Under the pieces are notes generated by a model, which did not search any database, had not been told where the DNA came from, and saw nothing but the letters and a program-made list of their open reading frames with translations. This document shows positions 50,398-60,285 of a stretch of DNA of 64,000 nt, piece after piece. Positions within the stretch are counted from its first letter, which is position 1. Every line of letters begins with the position of its first letter. This stretch comes from Caulobacter sp. 73W (GTDB lineage Bacteria; Pseudomonadota; Alphaproteobacteria; Caulobacterales; Caulobacteraceae): assembly GCF_041021955.1 (NCBI RefSeq), contig NZ_CP158375.1:2046001-2110000 (forward strand), given 5' to 3'. The position numbers and the translations under genes are program-made.

Positions 50398-50906
50398 GGC
50401 AGCTTCAGCTCCGAAACCGGGCCGTCGAAGCTGACCAGCCGCCAGGTCCCGCCCTGGTTGGCGAAGGTCAGCAGGCAGGGACCCTTCTCGCTGCGCGCGG
50501 CGCATACACGGCCGCCGCCGATGGGGCGCAGGGCGCTGGCGATGGCCAGGCGGCCGGGGATCGGGGTCGTGGGGCGATAGCCGTAGGACTCCGCCACCGC
50601 GCGGAACACCGTGGGCCGCAACAGGGCGTCGCCGACCAGATCGGCGGCGGTGCGCGACAGCATGAAGCCCAGCGCCTTCAGCGGATCGGGCGCACCGGAA
50701 CGCTGGGTCTGCTCGACGATGCGGCTTTCCAGCTGGCGCTTCAGGGCGACCTTGTCGACATGGCGGTCAAAGGTCGCGCCGTCGTTGTCGCGGATGGCGA
50801 TCAACAGGGCGTGGACGTCGTTGGAGGCGTCGACGCGGGAGACCGTGGCGCAGGCGCACAAGGCCAGGGTCGCCAGCAGCAGCGGCAGGACGAGAAGCTT
50901 TCTCAT
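50394..50906 (-). CDS. DUF2939-like lipoprotein
   Basis: A 170-residue protein with signal peptide and lipobox-like LALCAC near residues 15-20, so it is probably a lipoprotein. The rest fits DUF2939: DVHALLIAIRDNDGATFDRHVD followed by a helical region. Function unknown. The ATG at 50906 is good. It is directly coupled to the secreted protein gene. Confidence 0.7.
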   Translation of the reverse strand: MRKLLVLPLLLATLALCACATVSRVDASNDVHALLIAIRDNDGATFDRHVDKVALKRQLESRIVEQTQRSGAPDPLKALGFMLSRTAADLVGDALLRPTVFRAVAESYGYRPTTPIPGRLAIASALRPIGGGRVCAARSEKGPCLLTFANQGGTWRLVSFDGPVSELKLP

Positions 50907-50958
50907 GGCGCCCTTTTAGCGGGGAGGCGCGCCAGGAAACAGCCTGAAGGCGGCGCTT

Positions 50959-51429
50959 TCAGGGCTGGCGCGCGAACCGCCACGCCGCCAGGCCGATGGG
51001 CAGGCCGAAGGCGAAGGCGTGGACGAACAGGCCGAGCAGGACATAGGCCGGTTCGGGCGGGCGCTGGGGCGGGTTGGCGTTCAGCGGCAGGACCACGGCG
51101 TTCATCACCCCGAACATGCCCAGGCCAAACAACGGACCCCAGATCAGGGGCCGCTCCAGCAGTTGCGGCAAGACCCGCGTCGCCACCAGCACGAAGACCA
51201 CGGCCGCCGCCATGGCGATGGCGAAATGCAGGAACAGGCCCAGCGCCGCCATGCCGACCCCGCCGCTGATCGCGCCCCTGCCCAGCAGCCCGGCGGCGAT
51301 GCCCTTGAGGATGCGGGCCGGGGCGACGCCGCGCGGCGCCCAAGACAGGAAGGCGGAGATGATATCGAGCGCCCCCGCGGCGAGACCGCCGACGATCATG
51401 GCGACGACGGGTCCGGACAGGCGGCTCAT
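50959..51429 (-). CDS. Hypothetical four-helix membrane protein
   Basis: About 156 residues from ATG 51429 (MSRLSGPVVAMIVGG) with a GGGAG ribosome binding site; a longer start at 51462 is possible. Four hydrophobic segments and a conserved-looking SAFLSWAPRGVAPARILKGI loop. Similar proteins are widely seen in proteobacteria but have no assigned function. It sits between the AraC regulator and the lipoprotein, same strand. Confidence 0.7.
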   Translation of the reverse strand: MSRLSGPVVAMIVGGLAAGALDIISAFLSWAPRGVAPARILKGIAAGLLGRGAISGGVGMAALGLFLHFAIAMAAAVVFVLVATRVLPQLLERPLIWGPLFGLGMFGVMNAVVLPLNANPPQRPPEPAYVLLGLFVHAFAFGLPIGLAAWRFARQP

Positions 51430-51509
51430 GCGATGCTCCCGAGAACGCTTCTGGTCTTCCAAGGGATAGGCCCGCGCGGCGGCGCGCCGCTTTCAAAAAC
51501 CTGCGCTTG

Positions 51510-52295
51510 TCAGTGGGTCAAAGCCTGGCGCAGCGCGGCCGGCGGCGCCCCGAAGCAGCGGCGGAAGGCCGCCGTCATGTGGCTGTGGCTGGAGAAGCCG
51601 AGGTCCAGCGCCGTGGCGGTCAGGTCGCGCTCTCCCTCGTCCAGCCGGTGCAGGGCGGCGGCCAGACGCAGGCGAAGCCGGTAGTCGCGCAGGGATCGTC
51701 CGGTCACCGCCCGGAACAGCCGGGCCAGGTGGAAGGGCGAGCAGGCCGCCTCCGACGCCACGTCGGACAGACCCAGGGTCGCGGAAAGATCGGCGGCGAT
51801 TAGGACGCGGGCGGCGGCGACGCGCCTTTCATCGCGGGCGCTGGGCGTGATCCCGGCCAGTCCCTGGCGGTCGCGGGCGATGCCGTGCAGCAGCTCCATC
51901 CCCGCCTCCTCAACGGCCAGGCGGTCGCCCCCCTGGCGCGCGGCGCGATAGAGGCGGGCATGGGCCAGCTGGGTGTCGCCGCTGAGCGGGGTGGTCAGGG
52001 CGCCGGCGATCACCGCCTCGTCCATCACCTGCGCCGCCGGTTCGAACACCGTGCAGTCGAAACCTTCGGGGCCCGCGCTGGTCAGGTGATGCTCGTCGCC
52101 CTCGTAATAGATCAGGCCGCAGGCAGGGTCGGCCACATGGGCGCGACCGCGCATCTGGCAGACATAGGCGCCCCGCCGCACCAGCCCGAAGTCGGATTGG
52201 GCCACGAGACCGGGCGCGCGGGCGCCGGCCTCCCGCGTGGAGAAGTCGCTGATCTGGAAAAGGTCGGATGAAAAAAGGGCCGCGAAGACGGTCAT
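51510..52295 (-). CDS. AraC-family transcriptional regulator, start in the infB terminator loop
   Basis: A 261-residue AraC regulator: cupin-like N-terminal domain and a double HTH at about 165-255 (LSDVASEAACSPFHLARLFR; TATALDLGFSSHSHMTAAFR). The ATG at 52295 lies in the loop of the infB terminator hairpin, and its ribosome binding site (GGAAGG) lies partly in the 5' arm. It heads the accessory block between infB and rbfA. If the hairpin forms in mRNA, translation of read-through transcripts would be hampered. A later in-frame start is possible but none is convincing. Confidence 0.82.
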   Translation of the reverse strand: MTVFAALFSSDLFQISDFSTREAGARAPGLVAQSDFGLVRRGAYVCQMRGRAHVADPACGLIYYEGDEHHLTSAGPEGFDCTVFEPAAQVMDEAVIAGALTTPLSGDTQLAHARLYRAARQGGDRLAVEEAGMELLHGIARDRQGLAGITPSARDERRVAAARVLIAADLSATLGLSDVASEAACSPFHLARLFRAVTGRSLRDYRLRLRLAAALHRLDEGERDLTATALDLGFSSHSHMTAAFRRCFGAPPAALRQALTH

Positions 52296-52308
52296 CTGCG
52301 CGGCCCTT
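52271..52308 (-). terminator. infB terminator overlapping the araC-type start codon
   Basis: On the minus strand a perfect 10-bp stem (AAGGGCCGCG with CGCGGCCCTT; 52299-52308 and 52275-52284), 14-base loop and six T's (52276-52271). It is 24 bases after the infB stop. The loop contains the ATG of the downstream regulator. Confidence 0.85.
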
Positions 52309-52331
52309 CCATTCTTGAGTTTCGCGACGCC

Positions 52332-55300
52332 CTAGAGCGACCGCTTCACTTCTTCGACGGTGAAGCATTCGATCAGGTCGCCCGGACGGATGTCCTGGAA
52401 ACCCGCGAACGCCATGCCGCATTCCTGGCCGGACGGGACCTCGTTGACTTCGTCCTTGAAGCGCTTGAGCGTCTGCAGGGTGCCCAGTTCGAGAACCACG
52501 ACGCCCTCGCGGACGATGCGGACCCGGGCGCCCTTGCGGACCACGCCTTCGGTGACCTTACAGCCGGCGACCTTGCCGACCTTGGTGATGTCGAAGGCCT
52601 GCAGCACTTCGGCGTTGCCGAGGAAGGTTTCGCGCTGGATCGGCGAAAGCATCCCGGACATGACGCCTTTGATGTCGTCGATCAGGTCGTAGATGATCGA
52701 GTAGTAGCGGATCTCGACGCCTTCACGCTCGGCCAGGTCGCGGGCCTGCTTGGAGGCGCGGACGTTGAAGCCGATGACCGGGGCGTTGGCGCCCTTGGCC
52801 AGGGTGACGTCGCTTTCGCTGATCGCGCCGGCGCCCGACAGGATGATCCGCGCACGGACCTCGTCGGTGCCCAGCTTGTCCAGCGAGCCGATGATGGCTT
52901 CGGCCGAACCCTGCACGTCGGCCTTGATGACCAGCGGCAGTTCGCGAAGCTTCTTGTCCTGCAGCTTGGCCATCATGTCGGCCAGCGAGGCGCCGGCGCC
53001 CACGGGGGCCATCGACTTCTCGCGCTTCAGGCGGATGCGGTACTCGGTCAGCTCGCGGGCGCGGGCTTCGTTCTCGACCACGGCGAACGGATCGCCCGGC
53101 GAGGGCGCGCCGTCGAGGCCGAGGATCTCCACCGGGGTGGAGGGACCGGCTTCGGCCAGCTGCTCGTCGCGCTCGTTCAGCAGGGCGCGCACGCGGCCCC
53201 ACTGGCTGCCGGCCACGACGATGTCGCCGCGCTTCAGGGTGCCGCGCTTGACCAGAACGGTGGAGACGGCGCCGCGGCCCTTGTCGAGCTTGGCTTCGAT
53301 CACCACGCCGTCGGCGATGCGGTCCGGATTGGCCTTCAGGTCGAGGATTTCGGCCTGCAGGAGGACGCGTTCCATCAGTTCGTCCAGGCCCTGGCGGGTC
53401 TTGGCCGAGACTTCGACGATCTGGGTTTCACCGCCGAGGCTTTCCACCACAATCTCGTGCTGGAGCAGCTCGTTGGTCACGCGGGTCGCATCCGAGCCCG
53501 GCTTGTCCATCTTGTTGACGGCCACGATCATCGGGACACCGGCCGCCTTGGCGTGCTGGATGGCTTCGATGGTCTGCGGCATGACGCCGTCGTCGCCGGC
53601 CACCACCAGGATGATGACGTCGGTGATGTTGGCGCCGCGGGCGCGCATGGCCGAGAAGGCGGCGTGGCCCGGCGTGTCCAGGAAGGTCACGCGGTGGCCG
53701 TCCTTCAGGCGAACCTGATAGGCGCCGATGTGCTGGGTGATGCCGCCGGCTTCGCCAGCGGCGATGTCGGTGGAGCGCAGGGCGTCCAGCAGCGAGGTCT
53801 TGCCGTGGTCGACGTGGCCCATGACGGTCACGACCGGCGGGCGAGCCTCCAGGTGATCGTCGATGTCCTCTGCGCCGATGAAGCCCTCTTCGACGTCGGC
53901 TTCCGACACGCGCTTGACGGTGTGGCCGAATTCGGTGGCCACCAGCTCGGCGGTGTCGTTGTCGATGACGTCGTTGATCTTCATCATCAGGCCCTGACGC
54001 ATCAGGAACTTGATGATCTCGACGCCGCGCGTGGCCATGCGGTTGGCCAGTTCTTGGACGGTGATGACGTCCGGGATGACCACTTCACGAGAGACTTTCG
54101 CCTGCTCCTGAGCGCCGCCGCGGCGCTTTTCCTTTTCGCGTTCGCGAGCCCGGCGGACCGAGGCGAGCGAGCGCATGCGGTCGGCGGAATCCCCGTCGCC
54201 GGCCACCGTCTGGATGGTCAGGCGGCCTTCGCGACGCTGGGGCTGACCCTTGGTGCGCGAGACGGCCTTGCCGGGCGCGCCCTTGCGGCGATCGTCATCG
54301 GACTCGTCGGGACGACGGTCGAGGTTGAGCGAGCCGGGGCGCGGCGTCGAACGGGTCGCGCGCTGGATTTCAGGCGTGGCCGGAGCGGCCGGAGCGCCAG
54401 GACGGCCGCCCGGACGCGGCGCGCCCGGACGGGCGCCGTCGCGCGGAGCCGGCTTGGGAGCCAGGGCCGAATAGCGAACGGTCTCACCGCCCGGGGCGCC
54501 GCCGGCGCGATCACCCTGCGGGCGGTCGCCGCGATAGCCGCCGCCCTGCGGACGGTCGCCGTCACGCGGCGGACGCGGACGATCGTTGTTGAAGCCGCCT
54601 TCGCGGGGCGCGCGCTGGTTGAACGGACGGTCTTCGCGCGGCGCGCGCTGGCCATAGACGTTCTGCGGGCGATCGCCGGACGGACGATCCGGGCGATAGG
54701 TGGTGGTGGTCGGCCGGTCGTCGCGACGTTCGCGGCTCGGCTCGTAGGTGCGGGTCTGGCCGGCCGCCGGAGCGGGAGCGGCGGCGCGCACGGTCTCGGC
54801 CGGCGCCGCGGGTGCGGGCGCAGGACGCGGCGCTTCAGCGGCGGGAGCCGGAGGAGCGGCGACCGGAGCGGGAGCCGGGGTCGGTTCAGGCTTGGGAGCC
54901 GATGCGGCGGCGGCCGCAGCGGCCGCGGCCTTGGCGGCTTCTTCGCGGCGGCGCGCCTCTTCTTCCTGCGAGCGGCGATCGGCGGCGTCACGCTCTTGCT
55001 GCTGGCGGGCCAGCTCGATAGCGCGCTGGCGCGCTTGCATCTCTTCGGCGGACAGGCCGCCGGCGCCGCCCGACGAGGTCGGTGCGGGACGCGGCGCGGC
55101 CGGAGCCGCCGGGCGCGGAGCCGGGGCGGTGTCGCGGCGCTCCGCCGGCGACGGCGCGGCGAGGTTGCCCGAAGCCGGCGCATGAGTGCGCGCGCGCTTG
55201 GTCTCAACCACAACCGTCTTCGACCGTCCGTGGCTGAATTGCTGCTTCACCACGCCTGAGCTGACCGGGCCCGTGCGGGGCTTCAGCGTCAGGGGAGCCC

Positions 55301-55334
55301 GTCCGGGGCGGCCGTTTTCGTTCTCGTCGCTCAT
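52332..55334 (-). CDS. infB: Translation initiation factor IF-2
   Basis: A 1000-residue IF-2. The N-terminal half (about 1-400) is long, charged and rich in Ala, Arg, Pro and Gln, with an RDDRP-type disordered region, as in alphaproteobacteria. The G domain has [15 protein letters not shown] (G1), DTPGHAAF (G3) and NKMD (G4). Domains II to IV follow. It brings initiator tRNA to the 30S subunit and promotes subunit joining. It follows the ylxR-type gene by 76 bases. Confidence 0.98.
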   Translation of the reverse strand: MSDENENGRPGRAPLTLKPRTGPVSSGVVKQQFSHGRSKTVVVETKRARTHAPASGNLAAPSPAERRDTAPAPRPAAPAAPRPAPTSSGGAGGLSAEEMQARQRAIELARQQQERDAADRRSQEEEARRREEAAKAAAAAAAAASAPKPEPTPAPAPVAAPPAPAAEAPRPAPAPAAPAETVRAAAPAPAAGQTRTYEPSRERRDDRPTTTTYRPDRPSGDRPQNVYGQRAPREDRPFNQRAPREGGFNNDRPRPPRDGDRPQGGGYRGDRPQGDRAGGAPGGETVRYSALAPKPAPRDGARPGAPRPGGRPGAPAAPATPEIQRATRSTPRPGSLNLDRRPDESDDDRRKGAPGKAVSRTKGQPQRREGRLTIQTVAGDGDSADRMRSLASVRRAREREKEKRRGGAQEQAKVSREVVIPDVITVQELANRMATRGVEIIKFLMRQGLMMKINDVIDNDTAELVATEFGHTVKRVSEADVEEGFIGAEDIDDHLEARPPVVTVMGHVDHGKTSLLDALRSTDIAAGEAGGITQHIGAYQVRLKDGHRVTFLDTPGHAAFSAMRARGANITDVIILVVAGDDGVMPQTIEAIQHAKAAGVPMIVAVNKMDKPGSDATRVTNELLQHEIVVESLGGETQIVEVSAKTRQGLDELMERVLLQAEILDLKANPDRIADGVVIEAKLDKGRGAVSTVLVKRGTLKRGDIVVAGSQWGRVRALLNERDEQLAEAGPSTPVEILGLDGAPSPGDPFAVVENEARARELTEYRIRLKREKSMAPVGAGASLADMMAKLQDKKLRELPLVIKADVQGSAEAIIGSLDKLGTDEVRARIILSGAGAISESDVTLAKGANAPVIGFNVRASKQARDLAEREGVEIRYYSIIYDLIDDIKGVMSGMLSPIQRETFLGNAEVLQAFDITKVGKVAGCKVTEGVVRKGARVRIVREGVVVLELGTLQTLKRFKDEVNEVPSGQECGMAFAGFQDIRPGDLIECFTVEEVKRSL

Positions 55335-55410
55335 GCGTTCGCTTGACTACCCGTCGGCGTTCCGACGGACCCATAATTCCAAACACGAAAGGGACCGGGC
55401 GATTGCTCGC

Positions 55411-56064
55411 CTAGCCCTTATCCAACGGCTCCTCGCGCCAACTCGCCGTCCACTCAGGAGGAAGGAGCGGGCGGAAGCCTGATAACCGCAGAACTTCAGA
55501 AGTCCAACGGTCAGAACCTCGCCCCGCAAGGAAGGCGGTATGTATCACATTCTCCCCGCCCAAGGCCAAACCCAATTCCTCCGACGTGAAAACGCCGAAA
55601 ATTCTGGGTTCTAGCGAGGCCTTTCGGGCCTGGCCGAGCATCTTGCGCCGGCCGTCGGGGGCTCCGTCGGAGGCCTCGATCAACCAGGCCGCCCTTCCGG
55701 CGGCGAGGACGGCCGAGACCTTCTCGAAGCCAAAGGTAAGATCGCCGGCCCGACGCGCAAGACCCAGCCCATCCAGAACGCGCTGCGTCAAAAGGCGCTC
55801 CACCTGGTCGGCCAGATCGGCCGGGGCGGACAGCTTGGCCTTGGCCGAGCGGGAAAACAGACCCTTCTTGCCCGCGGTCTCCACCGACGCGCGGTCGGCG
55901 GCGACCCACAGCCCCCGGCCCGGCAGCTTGCGCGCCAGGTCGGGAACGACCGAGCCGTCCGGAGCCGCCACGAAGCGGATCAGGCGGGCCTCGTCCATCA
56001 CCTCGCCGGTGACGATGTCGCGGCGCTCGCGATGCGCCTCGGCGTGGGTCTTGGGTGCGGTCAT
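55411..56064 (-). CDS. YlxR (DUF448) RNA-binding protein with C-terminal L7Ae-like domain
   Basis: About 217 residues from ATG 56064 (MTAPKTHAEAHRERRDIVTG). The YlxR part contains RLIRFVAAPDGSVVPDLARK and the GRGLWV signature; the C-terminal part (LGLARRAGDLTFGFEKVSAV) resembles the L7Ae fold, a fusion usual in alphaproteobacteria. It is probably RNA-binding, linked to nusA and infB. The upstream in-frame ATG would overlap nusA. Confidence 0.9.
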   Translation of the reverse strand: MTAPKTHAEAHRERRDIVTGEVMDEARLIRFVAAPDGSVVPDLARKLPGRGLWVAADRASVETAGKKGLFSRSAKAKLSAPADLADQVERLLTQRVLDGLGLARRAGDLTFGFEKVSAVLAAGRAAWLIEASDGAPDGRRKMLGQARKASLEPRIFGVFTSEELGLALGGENVIHTAFLAGRGSDRWTSEVLRLSGFRPLLPPEWTASWREEPLDKG

Positions 56065-56110
56065 GAAGAGAGCCGCCCACTCCTGTGCGGAGCGGGCGGC
56101 TGAGACTCCT

Positions 56111-57793
56111 TTAGGCGTCGCGGGACTCGCCCTGGGCTTCCGACAGCGCCAGGCGCTCGTCTTCACTCACGGCGTGATCCGGATCGAGGTCGGCGTCGTC
56201 GAGGCTGGCCTCTTCATAGGCCGGCTCTTCCGGGGCCTCGACCCAGCCCATGATGATGCGGGCGCGCATGATCAGGGCTTCGGCGTCGTCCGGCGACAGG
56301 TTGAAGCTTTCGAGAATGCCCGGCTCGCGCACGCGCTCGCCGTTCTTGTTCTCGAACCAGCCGCGCATGTCGTCCGGCACCAGACCGGCGAGATCCTCGA
56401 CGGTCTTCACGTCGCCCTTGCCCAGGGCCACGGCCATCGGCAGGGTCACGCCCTCGATCTCGAGTACGGCGTCGTCGACACCCAACTCGCGACGCTTGGC
56501 GTCGTATTCGGCCGCTTCCTTCTCCAGATACTCGCGGGCGCGGGTCTGCAGTTCCTCGGCGGTGTCTTCGTCGAAGCCTTCGATGGCCGCGATCTCATGC
56601 GGCTCCACATAGGCCACGTCTTCCACCGAGGCGAAGCCTTCGGTGACCAGCAGCTGGGCGATGACCTCGTCCACGTCCAGGGCTTCCTGGAACAGGGCGG
56701 TGCGCTCGGCGAACTCGCGCTGACGGCGCTCGCTCTCCTGGCTTTCGGTCATGATGTCGATCTGCCAGCCAGTCAGCTGCGAGGCGAGACGGACGTTCTG
56801 GCCGCGGCGGCCGATGGCCAGCGACAGCTGTTCGTCCGGCACGACCACTTCGACGCGCTCGTCTTCCTCGTCCATCACCACCTTGGTGACTTCGGCGGGA
56901 GCCAGGCCGTTGACGATGAAGGTCGCCTCGTCCTCGGACCACTGGATGATGTCAATCTTCTCGCCCTGCAGTTCGGCCACCACCGCCTGCACGCGCGAGC
57001 CGCGCATGCCGACACAGGCGCCGACCGGGTCGATCGAGCTGTCGTTGGAGATGACGGCCATCTTGGCGCGCGACCCCGGGTCGCGGGCGACGGCGCGGAT
57101 CTCGATGACGCCGTCGTACACTTCCGGCACTTCCTGCGCGAACAGCTTGGCCATGAAGCCCCCGTGGGCGCGGCTCAGCATGATCTGCGGGCCCTTGGTC
57201 TCGCGACGGACGTCGTAGATGTAGGCGCGGATGCGGTCGTTGAGCTGGAAGTTCTCGCGCGGGATCGACTGGTCGCGGCGCATGATGCCTTCGCCGCGGC
57301 CCAGGTCGACGACGACGTTGCCGTACTCGACGCGCTTGACCACGCCGTTGACGATCTCGCCCACGCGGTCCTTGTACTCTTCGTACTGACGCTCGCGCTC
57401 GGCTTCGCGGACCTTATGGGTCACCACCTGGCGAGCCATCTGGGTCTGGACGCGGCCAAACTCGAACGGCGGCAGGATTTCTTCGGTCACCTGGCCGATA
57501 AAGGCTTCCTTGTCGGCGCGCTTGGCGTCGCTGATCGTGACCTTGCCGACTTCGCCTTCCATCTCGAAGTCGTCCGCGACCACGGTGATGACGCGCTTCA
57601 GCGTCATCTCGCCGGTCTTCGGGTCGATCTTCACGCGGATGTCGTGCTCGGCGCCGTAGCGCGAGCGGGCGGCCTTCTGGATCGCGTCCTCGATCGCCTC
57701 GATGACGATCTCCTTCTCGATCGACTTCTCGCGCGCGACGGCGTCGGCGATCTGCAGGAGTTCAAGGCGGTTGGCGGAAATGCCGGTGGCCAT
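56111..57793 (-). CDS. nusA: Transcription termination/antitermination factor NusA
   Basis: A 560-residue NusA: N-terminal RNA-polymerase-binding domain ([20 protein letters not shown]), S1 domain, two KH domains ([36 protein letters not shown]) and acidic C-terminal repeats. It starts 2 bases after the rimP stop. NusA affects pausing and hairpin termination, relevant to the putative attenuator in front of this operon. Confidence 0.98.
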   Translation of the reverse strand: MATGISANRLELLQIADAVAREKSIEKEIVIEAIEDAIQKAARSRYGAEHDIRVKIDPKTGEMTLKRVITVVADDFEMEGEVGKVTISDAKRADKEAFIGQVTEEILPPFEFGRVQTQMARQVVTHKVREAERERQYEEYKDRVGEIVNGVVKRVEYGNVVVDLGRGEGIMRRDQSIPRENFQLNDRIRAYIYDVRRETKGPQIMLSRAHGGFMAKLFAQEVPEVYDGVIEIRAVARDPGSRAKMAVISNDSSIDPVGACVGMRGSRVQAVVAELQGEKIDIIQWSEDEATFIVNGLAPAEVTKVVMDEEDERVEVVVPDEQLSLAIGRRGQNVRLASQLTGWQIDIMTESQESERRQREFAERTALFQEALDVDEVIAQLLVTEGFASVEDVAYVEPHEIAAIEGFDEDTAEELQTRAREYLEKEAAEYDAKRRELGVDDAVLEIEGVTLPMAVALGKGDVKTVEDLAGLVPDDMRGWFENKNGERVREPGILESFNLSPDDAEALIMRARIIMGWVEAPEEPAYEEASLDDADLDPDHAVSEDERLALSEAQGESRDA

Positions 57794-57795
57794 GC

Positions 57796-58344
57796 TTAGT
57801 CCTCTTCACTCTCGGACGATTGTTCGGATTGGATGCGGGCGGCCCGTTGGTCGGCCCCGCGTTTCATGAGCTGGTCGTTGAACACCAGCTTGGCCTCGAC
57901 CACCCAGGCGAAGGGAACCAGGGCGGTCTCCTCCTCGCCTTCGAGGTCGATGCAGATGTTTTCGTCTTCGACCCCGGCCAGGATGCCCTTGAACCGCTTG
58001 CGGCCGTCGGCCAGGCGATCCAGCTCCAGGCGGGCCTCCAGGCCTTCATAGGTCTCGAAGTCCTTCAGGCGGGTCAGCGGACGATCGATGCCGGGGCTCG
58101 AGACCTCCAGCACATATTCGCCGCTGATCGGGTCCTGCACGTCCAGCAGCTCGGACACGGCGCGCGACAGGCGGGCGCAGTCCTCGACGTTCATGTCGCC
58201 ATCGGGCCGCTCGGCCATGATCTGCAGGCGGCGTTGCTCTCCGCCCGCCATCAGGCGAAGGCGGACGATCTCGTAGCCGACCGCCTCTGCGATCGGATCG
58301 AGCAGCTCGATGAGCTGGCGGTCTTCAGCGGTTTTCCCGCGCAA
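57796..58344 (-). CDS. rimP: Ribosome maturation factor RimP, TTG start
   Basis: A 182-residue RimP with [19 protein letters not shown] and the [19 protein letters not shown] block. It assists 30S assembly. The TTG at 58344 ([10 protein letters not shown]) is chosen because a strong GAAAGAGG ribosome binding site lies 7 bases upstream and no ATG is available between it and the terminator hairpin; the open frame extending to 58983 is antisense to the TauE gene. It is the first gene of the rimP-nusA-ylxR-infB operon. Confidence 0.9.
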   Translation of the reverse strand: MRGKTAEDRQLIELLDPIAEAVGYEIVRLRLMAGGEQRRLQIMAERPDGDMNVEDCARLSRAVSELLDVQDPISGEYVLEVSSPGIDRPLTRLKDFETYEGLEARLELDRLADGRKRFKGILAGVEDENICIDLEGEEETALVPFAWVVEAKLVFNDQLMKRGADQRAARIQSEQSSESEED

Positions 58345-58365
58345 AGCTTGACCTCTTTCAGCCAA

Positions 58366-58394
58366 CAAAAAAGCGGCGGGCTTTCGCCGCCGCT
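58366..58394 (-). terminator. Terminator/attenuator directly upstream of rimP
   Basis: On the minus strand an 8-bp GC stem (AGCGGCGG/CCGCCGCT, 58372-58379 with 58387-58394), a 7-base loop and six T's (58372-58367). It lies 6 bases before the rimP ribosome binding site, with no gene between it and the promoter region, so it acts on the rimP leader or ends a small RNA. Confidence 0.8.
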
Positions 58395-58403
58395 CGAAAG
58401 CGC

Positions 58404-58488
58404 TATCCAGCGCTATCGGACGATGTTGCGGTGAATATAGCGCTGGATATCGACGAGCGCAAATCCCACGTCCGGCGGTGATTTGCGC
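58404..58488 (-). ncRNA. Candidate structured leader or small RNA upstream of rimP-nusA
   Basis: Two hairpins precede the terminator. The nearer one has 13 perfect pairs (TATCCAGCGCTAT, 58404-58416 with 58437-58449, 20-base loop). The farther one has 9 pairs (GCGCAAATC, 58457-58465 with 58480-58488). Together with the terminator they pack about 120 bases. There is no tRNA fold and no open frame. It could be an attenuation leader or an independent RNA. The TauE gene is divergent. Confidence 0.5.
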
Positions 58489-58527
58489 CTTGCGCGCCCG
58501 TGGGCGGCGGGACCACAAGACGGCGCG

Positions 58528-59295
58528 ATGCTGAACGATCCCATCTTCTACGCCGTGGCCGTGCCGGCCGTGATCATTCTTGGCCTGGCCAAGGGCGGTT
58601 TCGCAGGCGTCGGGGTGGTGGCCGTGCCGCTGATGACCCTGATAATGCCGCCGGTCCAGGCGGCGTCTATCATCCTGCCGATCCTGCTGGTGCAGGACGT
58701 GGTCGGGGTATGGGCTTTTCGAAAGACGGTCGCGTTCGGACTGCTGAAGCTGCTGCTGCCCAGCGCGGCGGTCGGCATCTTCCTCGGCTTCGCCCTGGCG
58801 GCCTTCGTGTCGTCGGCGGCGGTGGAGCTGGCCGTGGGCGCGGTGTCGATCGTCTTCGCCCTGCAGCGGCTGTGGGCCGAGCGGGCGGTGAAGGCGGCGG
58901 CGGAAGTCCAGGGCAAGTCTTCGTCGCCGATCCTGGGCGCGATCTGCGGCGCGGCCTCGGGCTTCACAAGCCAGATCGCCCACGCCGGCGGTCCGCCCTT
59001 CCAGATGTACGTCCTGCCCAAGCGCCTGCCCCGCGACCTGTTCATCGGCACCAGCGCGGTGTTCTTCGCCGTGGTGAACTGGATGAAGGTCCCGGCCTAT
59101 TTCGCCCTGGGCCAGATCAACCGCGACAGCCTGGCGGCGGCCGGGGTGCTGCTGCCCTTCGCTGTGGCTTCGACCTGGGCGGGGGTGGTGCTGGTGCGCA
59201 AGGTGCCGGCCGAGGGCTTCTACCGCTTCATCTACATCCTGCTGGTCGTCGTCGGCGCCAAGCTGGTCTGGGACGGCGTCGCCGGCCTGCTCTAG
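58528..59295 (+). CDS. TauE/SafE-family membrane exporter
   Basis: A 255-residue, seven- to eight-helix protein with the TauE/SafE pattern: an N-terminal [10 protein letters not shown] repeat half and a [17 protein letters not shown] repeat half. The family is associated with sulfite, sulfoacetate or other anion export; the substrate is not set by sequence. I chose ATG 58528 ([12 protein letters not shown]). It overlaps the convergent XRE-type gene by 4 bases. Confidence 0.85.
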   Translation: MLNDPIFYAVAVPAVIILGLAKGGFAGVGVVAVPLMTLIMPPVQAASIILPILLVQDVVGVWAFRKTVAFGLLKLLLPSAAVGIFLGFALAAFVSSAAVELAVGAVSIVFALQRLWAERAVKAAAEVQGKSSSPILGAICGAASGFTSQIAHAGGPPFQMYVLPKRLPRDLFIGTSAVFFAVVNWMKVPAYFALGQINRDSLAAAGVLLPFAVASTWAGVVLVRKVPAEGFYRFIYILLVVVGAKLVWDGVAGLL

Positions 59296-60116
59296 CCGGC
59301 GAGAGCGCGGCAGAACGCTTCTGTCGCCTCATCCGCCGGGAACATGCACTCGATGCGCAGGCCCTCTATGGTCACGTCCTGCGACGTGCCGAAGGTGGTC
59401 AGGGTCGAGAAAAAACGCAGCTCCAGCTCATCCTTGCGGAACACCGTGGTGATCACCGGCAGCGGGGTCGCCCCCAGTTCGCGCCGCCGCCAATCCTGGG
59501 GCACGTCCGGATAGGCCAGAACCTCGGCCAGAAGCGCCCGGGTCCGCAGGTCGGACGGCGCGGCGGCGGCCTCGTGATGCAGATGGCGGATCAGGTCGCC
59601 CGCCACCTCCTCCCAGTTGGCCAGCAGGGGGCGCATGTCGGCGGGGTCGAAGACCTGACGCAGGATGTTGCCGTGGGTCGGCCCGCCCGGCTTCAGCGCC
59701 CCGAACACTCGCTCCATGGCCGGATTGACCATCAGCACGTCCCAATGACGGTCGATGACGAAGGCCGGAAACGGCTCCTGCTGACGGATGATGAACTCCA
59801 CCGCCCGGCGCAGCAGCGCCATCTCTGGCGCGGAAAGGTCGGTCTGCCGATATTTCGGCGCGTAGCCGGCGGCGACCAGCAGGGTGTTGCGTTCGCGTAG
59901 GGGCATCTCCAAAGCGTCGGCGAGCTGATCCACCAGATCGCGGCCGGGCTGCGACTTGCCGGTCTCCACCCAGCTGAGATGGCGCGAAGAGACTTTCGCC
60001 TCCAAGGCCAGGTCGAGCTGGCTCATCCGGCGGGCGGCGCGCCATTCGCGCAGCAAGTCCCCGACACGGCTGGCGGCGGGTGACGGCGCGGGTGTTCGGG
60101 CGGCGTTGGATCGCAT
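59292..60116 (-). CDS. XRE-family regulator with MmyB-like ligand-binding domain
   Basis: About 274 residues from ATG 60116 ([13 protein letters not shown]). The HTH ([20 protein letters not shown]) is followed by the conserved [17 protein letters not shown], then the MmyB-type domain ([20 protein letters not shown]), a fold that can bind small hydrophobic ligands. It is probably a transcription regulator of a nearby gene. The longer frame to 60242 is not supported. Confidence 0.82.
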   Translation of the reverse strand: MRSNAARTPAPSPAASRVGDLLREWRAARRMSQLDLALEAKVSSRHLSWVETGKSQPGRDLVDQLADALEMPLRERNTLLVAAGYAPKYRQTDLSAPEMALLRRAVEFIIRQQEPFPAFVIDRHWDVLMVNPAMERVFGALKPGGPTHGNILRQVFDPADMRPLLANWEEVAGDLIRHLHHEAAAAPSDLRTRALLAEVLAYPDVPQDWRRRELGATPLPVITTVFRKDELELRFFSTLTTFGTSQDVTIEGLRIECMFPADEATEAFCRALAG

Positions 60117-60285
60117 GCTCCAAGAATACAGGCCGCGCGGCCCCAGACCATGACCTGGGACGTCATTGAGACGAAGACCCGCCGCCCCTAGCCCTGGAAG
60201 GGTCGCAACCCCCTCAAGGCCCGAGGAATATTCCGAGGTCATCGCCGAGGCGGCCCTGAAGCTCTGGACCTAGAGCGCTCTGGGC

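Noticed and set aside
53457-55259. A 600-codon open frame antisense to infB
   Set aside because: The product is a low-complexity Arg/Gly/Ala string mirrored from the IF-2 linker; infB is certain.
58395-58490. A tRNA gene upstream of rimP, as metY in enterobacteria
   Set aside because: There is no cloverleaf and no T-loop sequence; the hairpins do not fit tRNA geometry.
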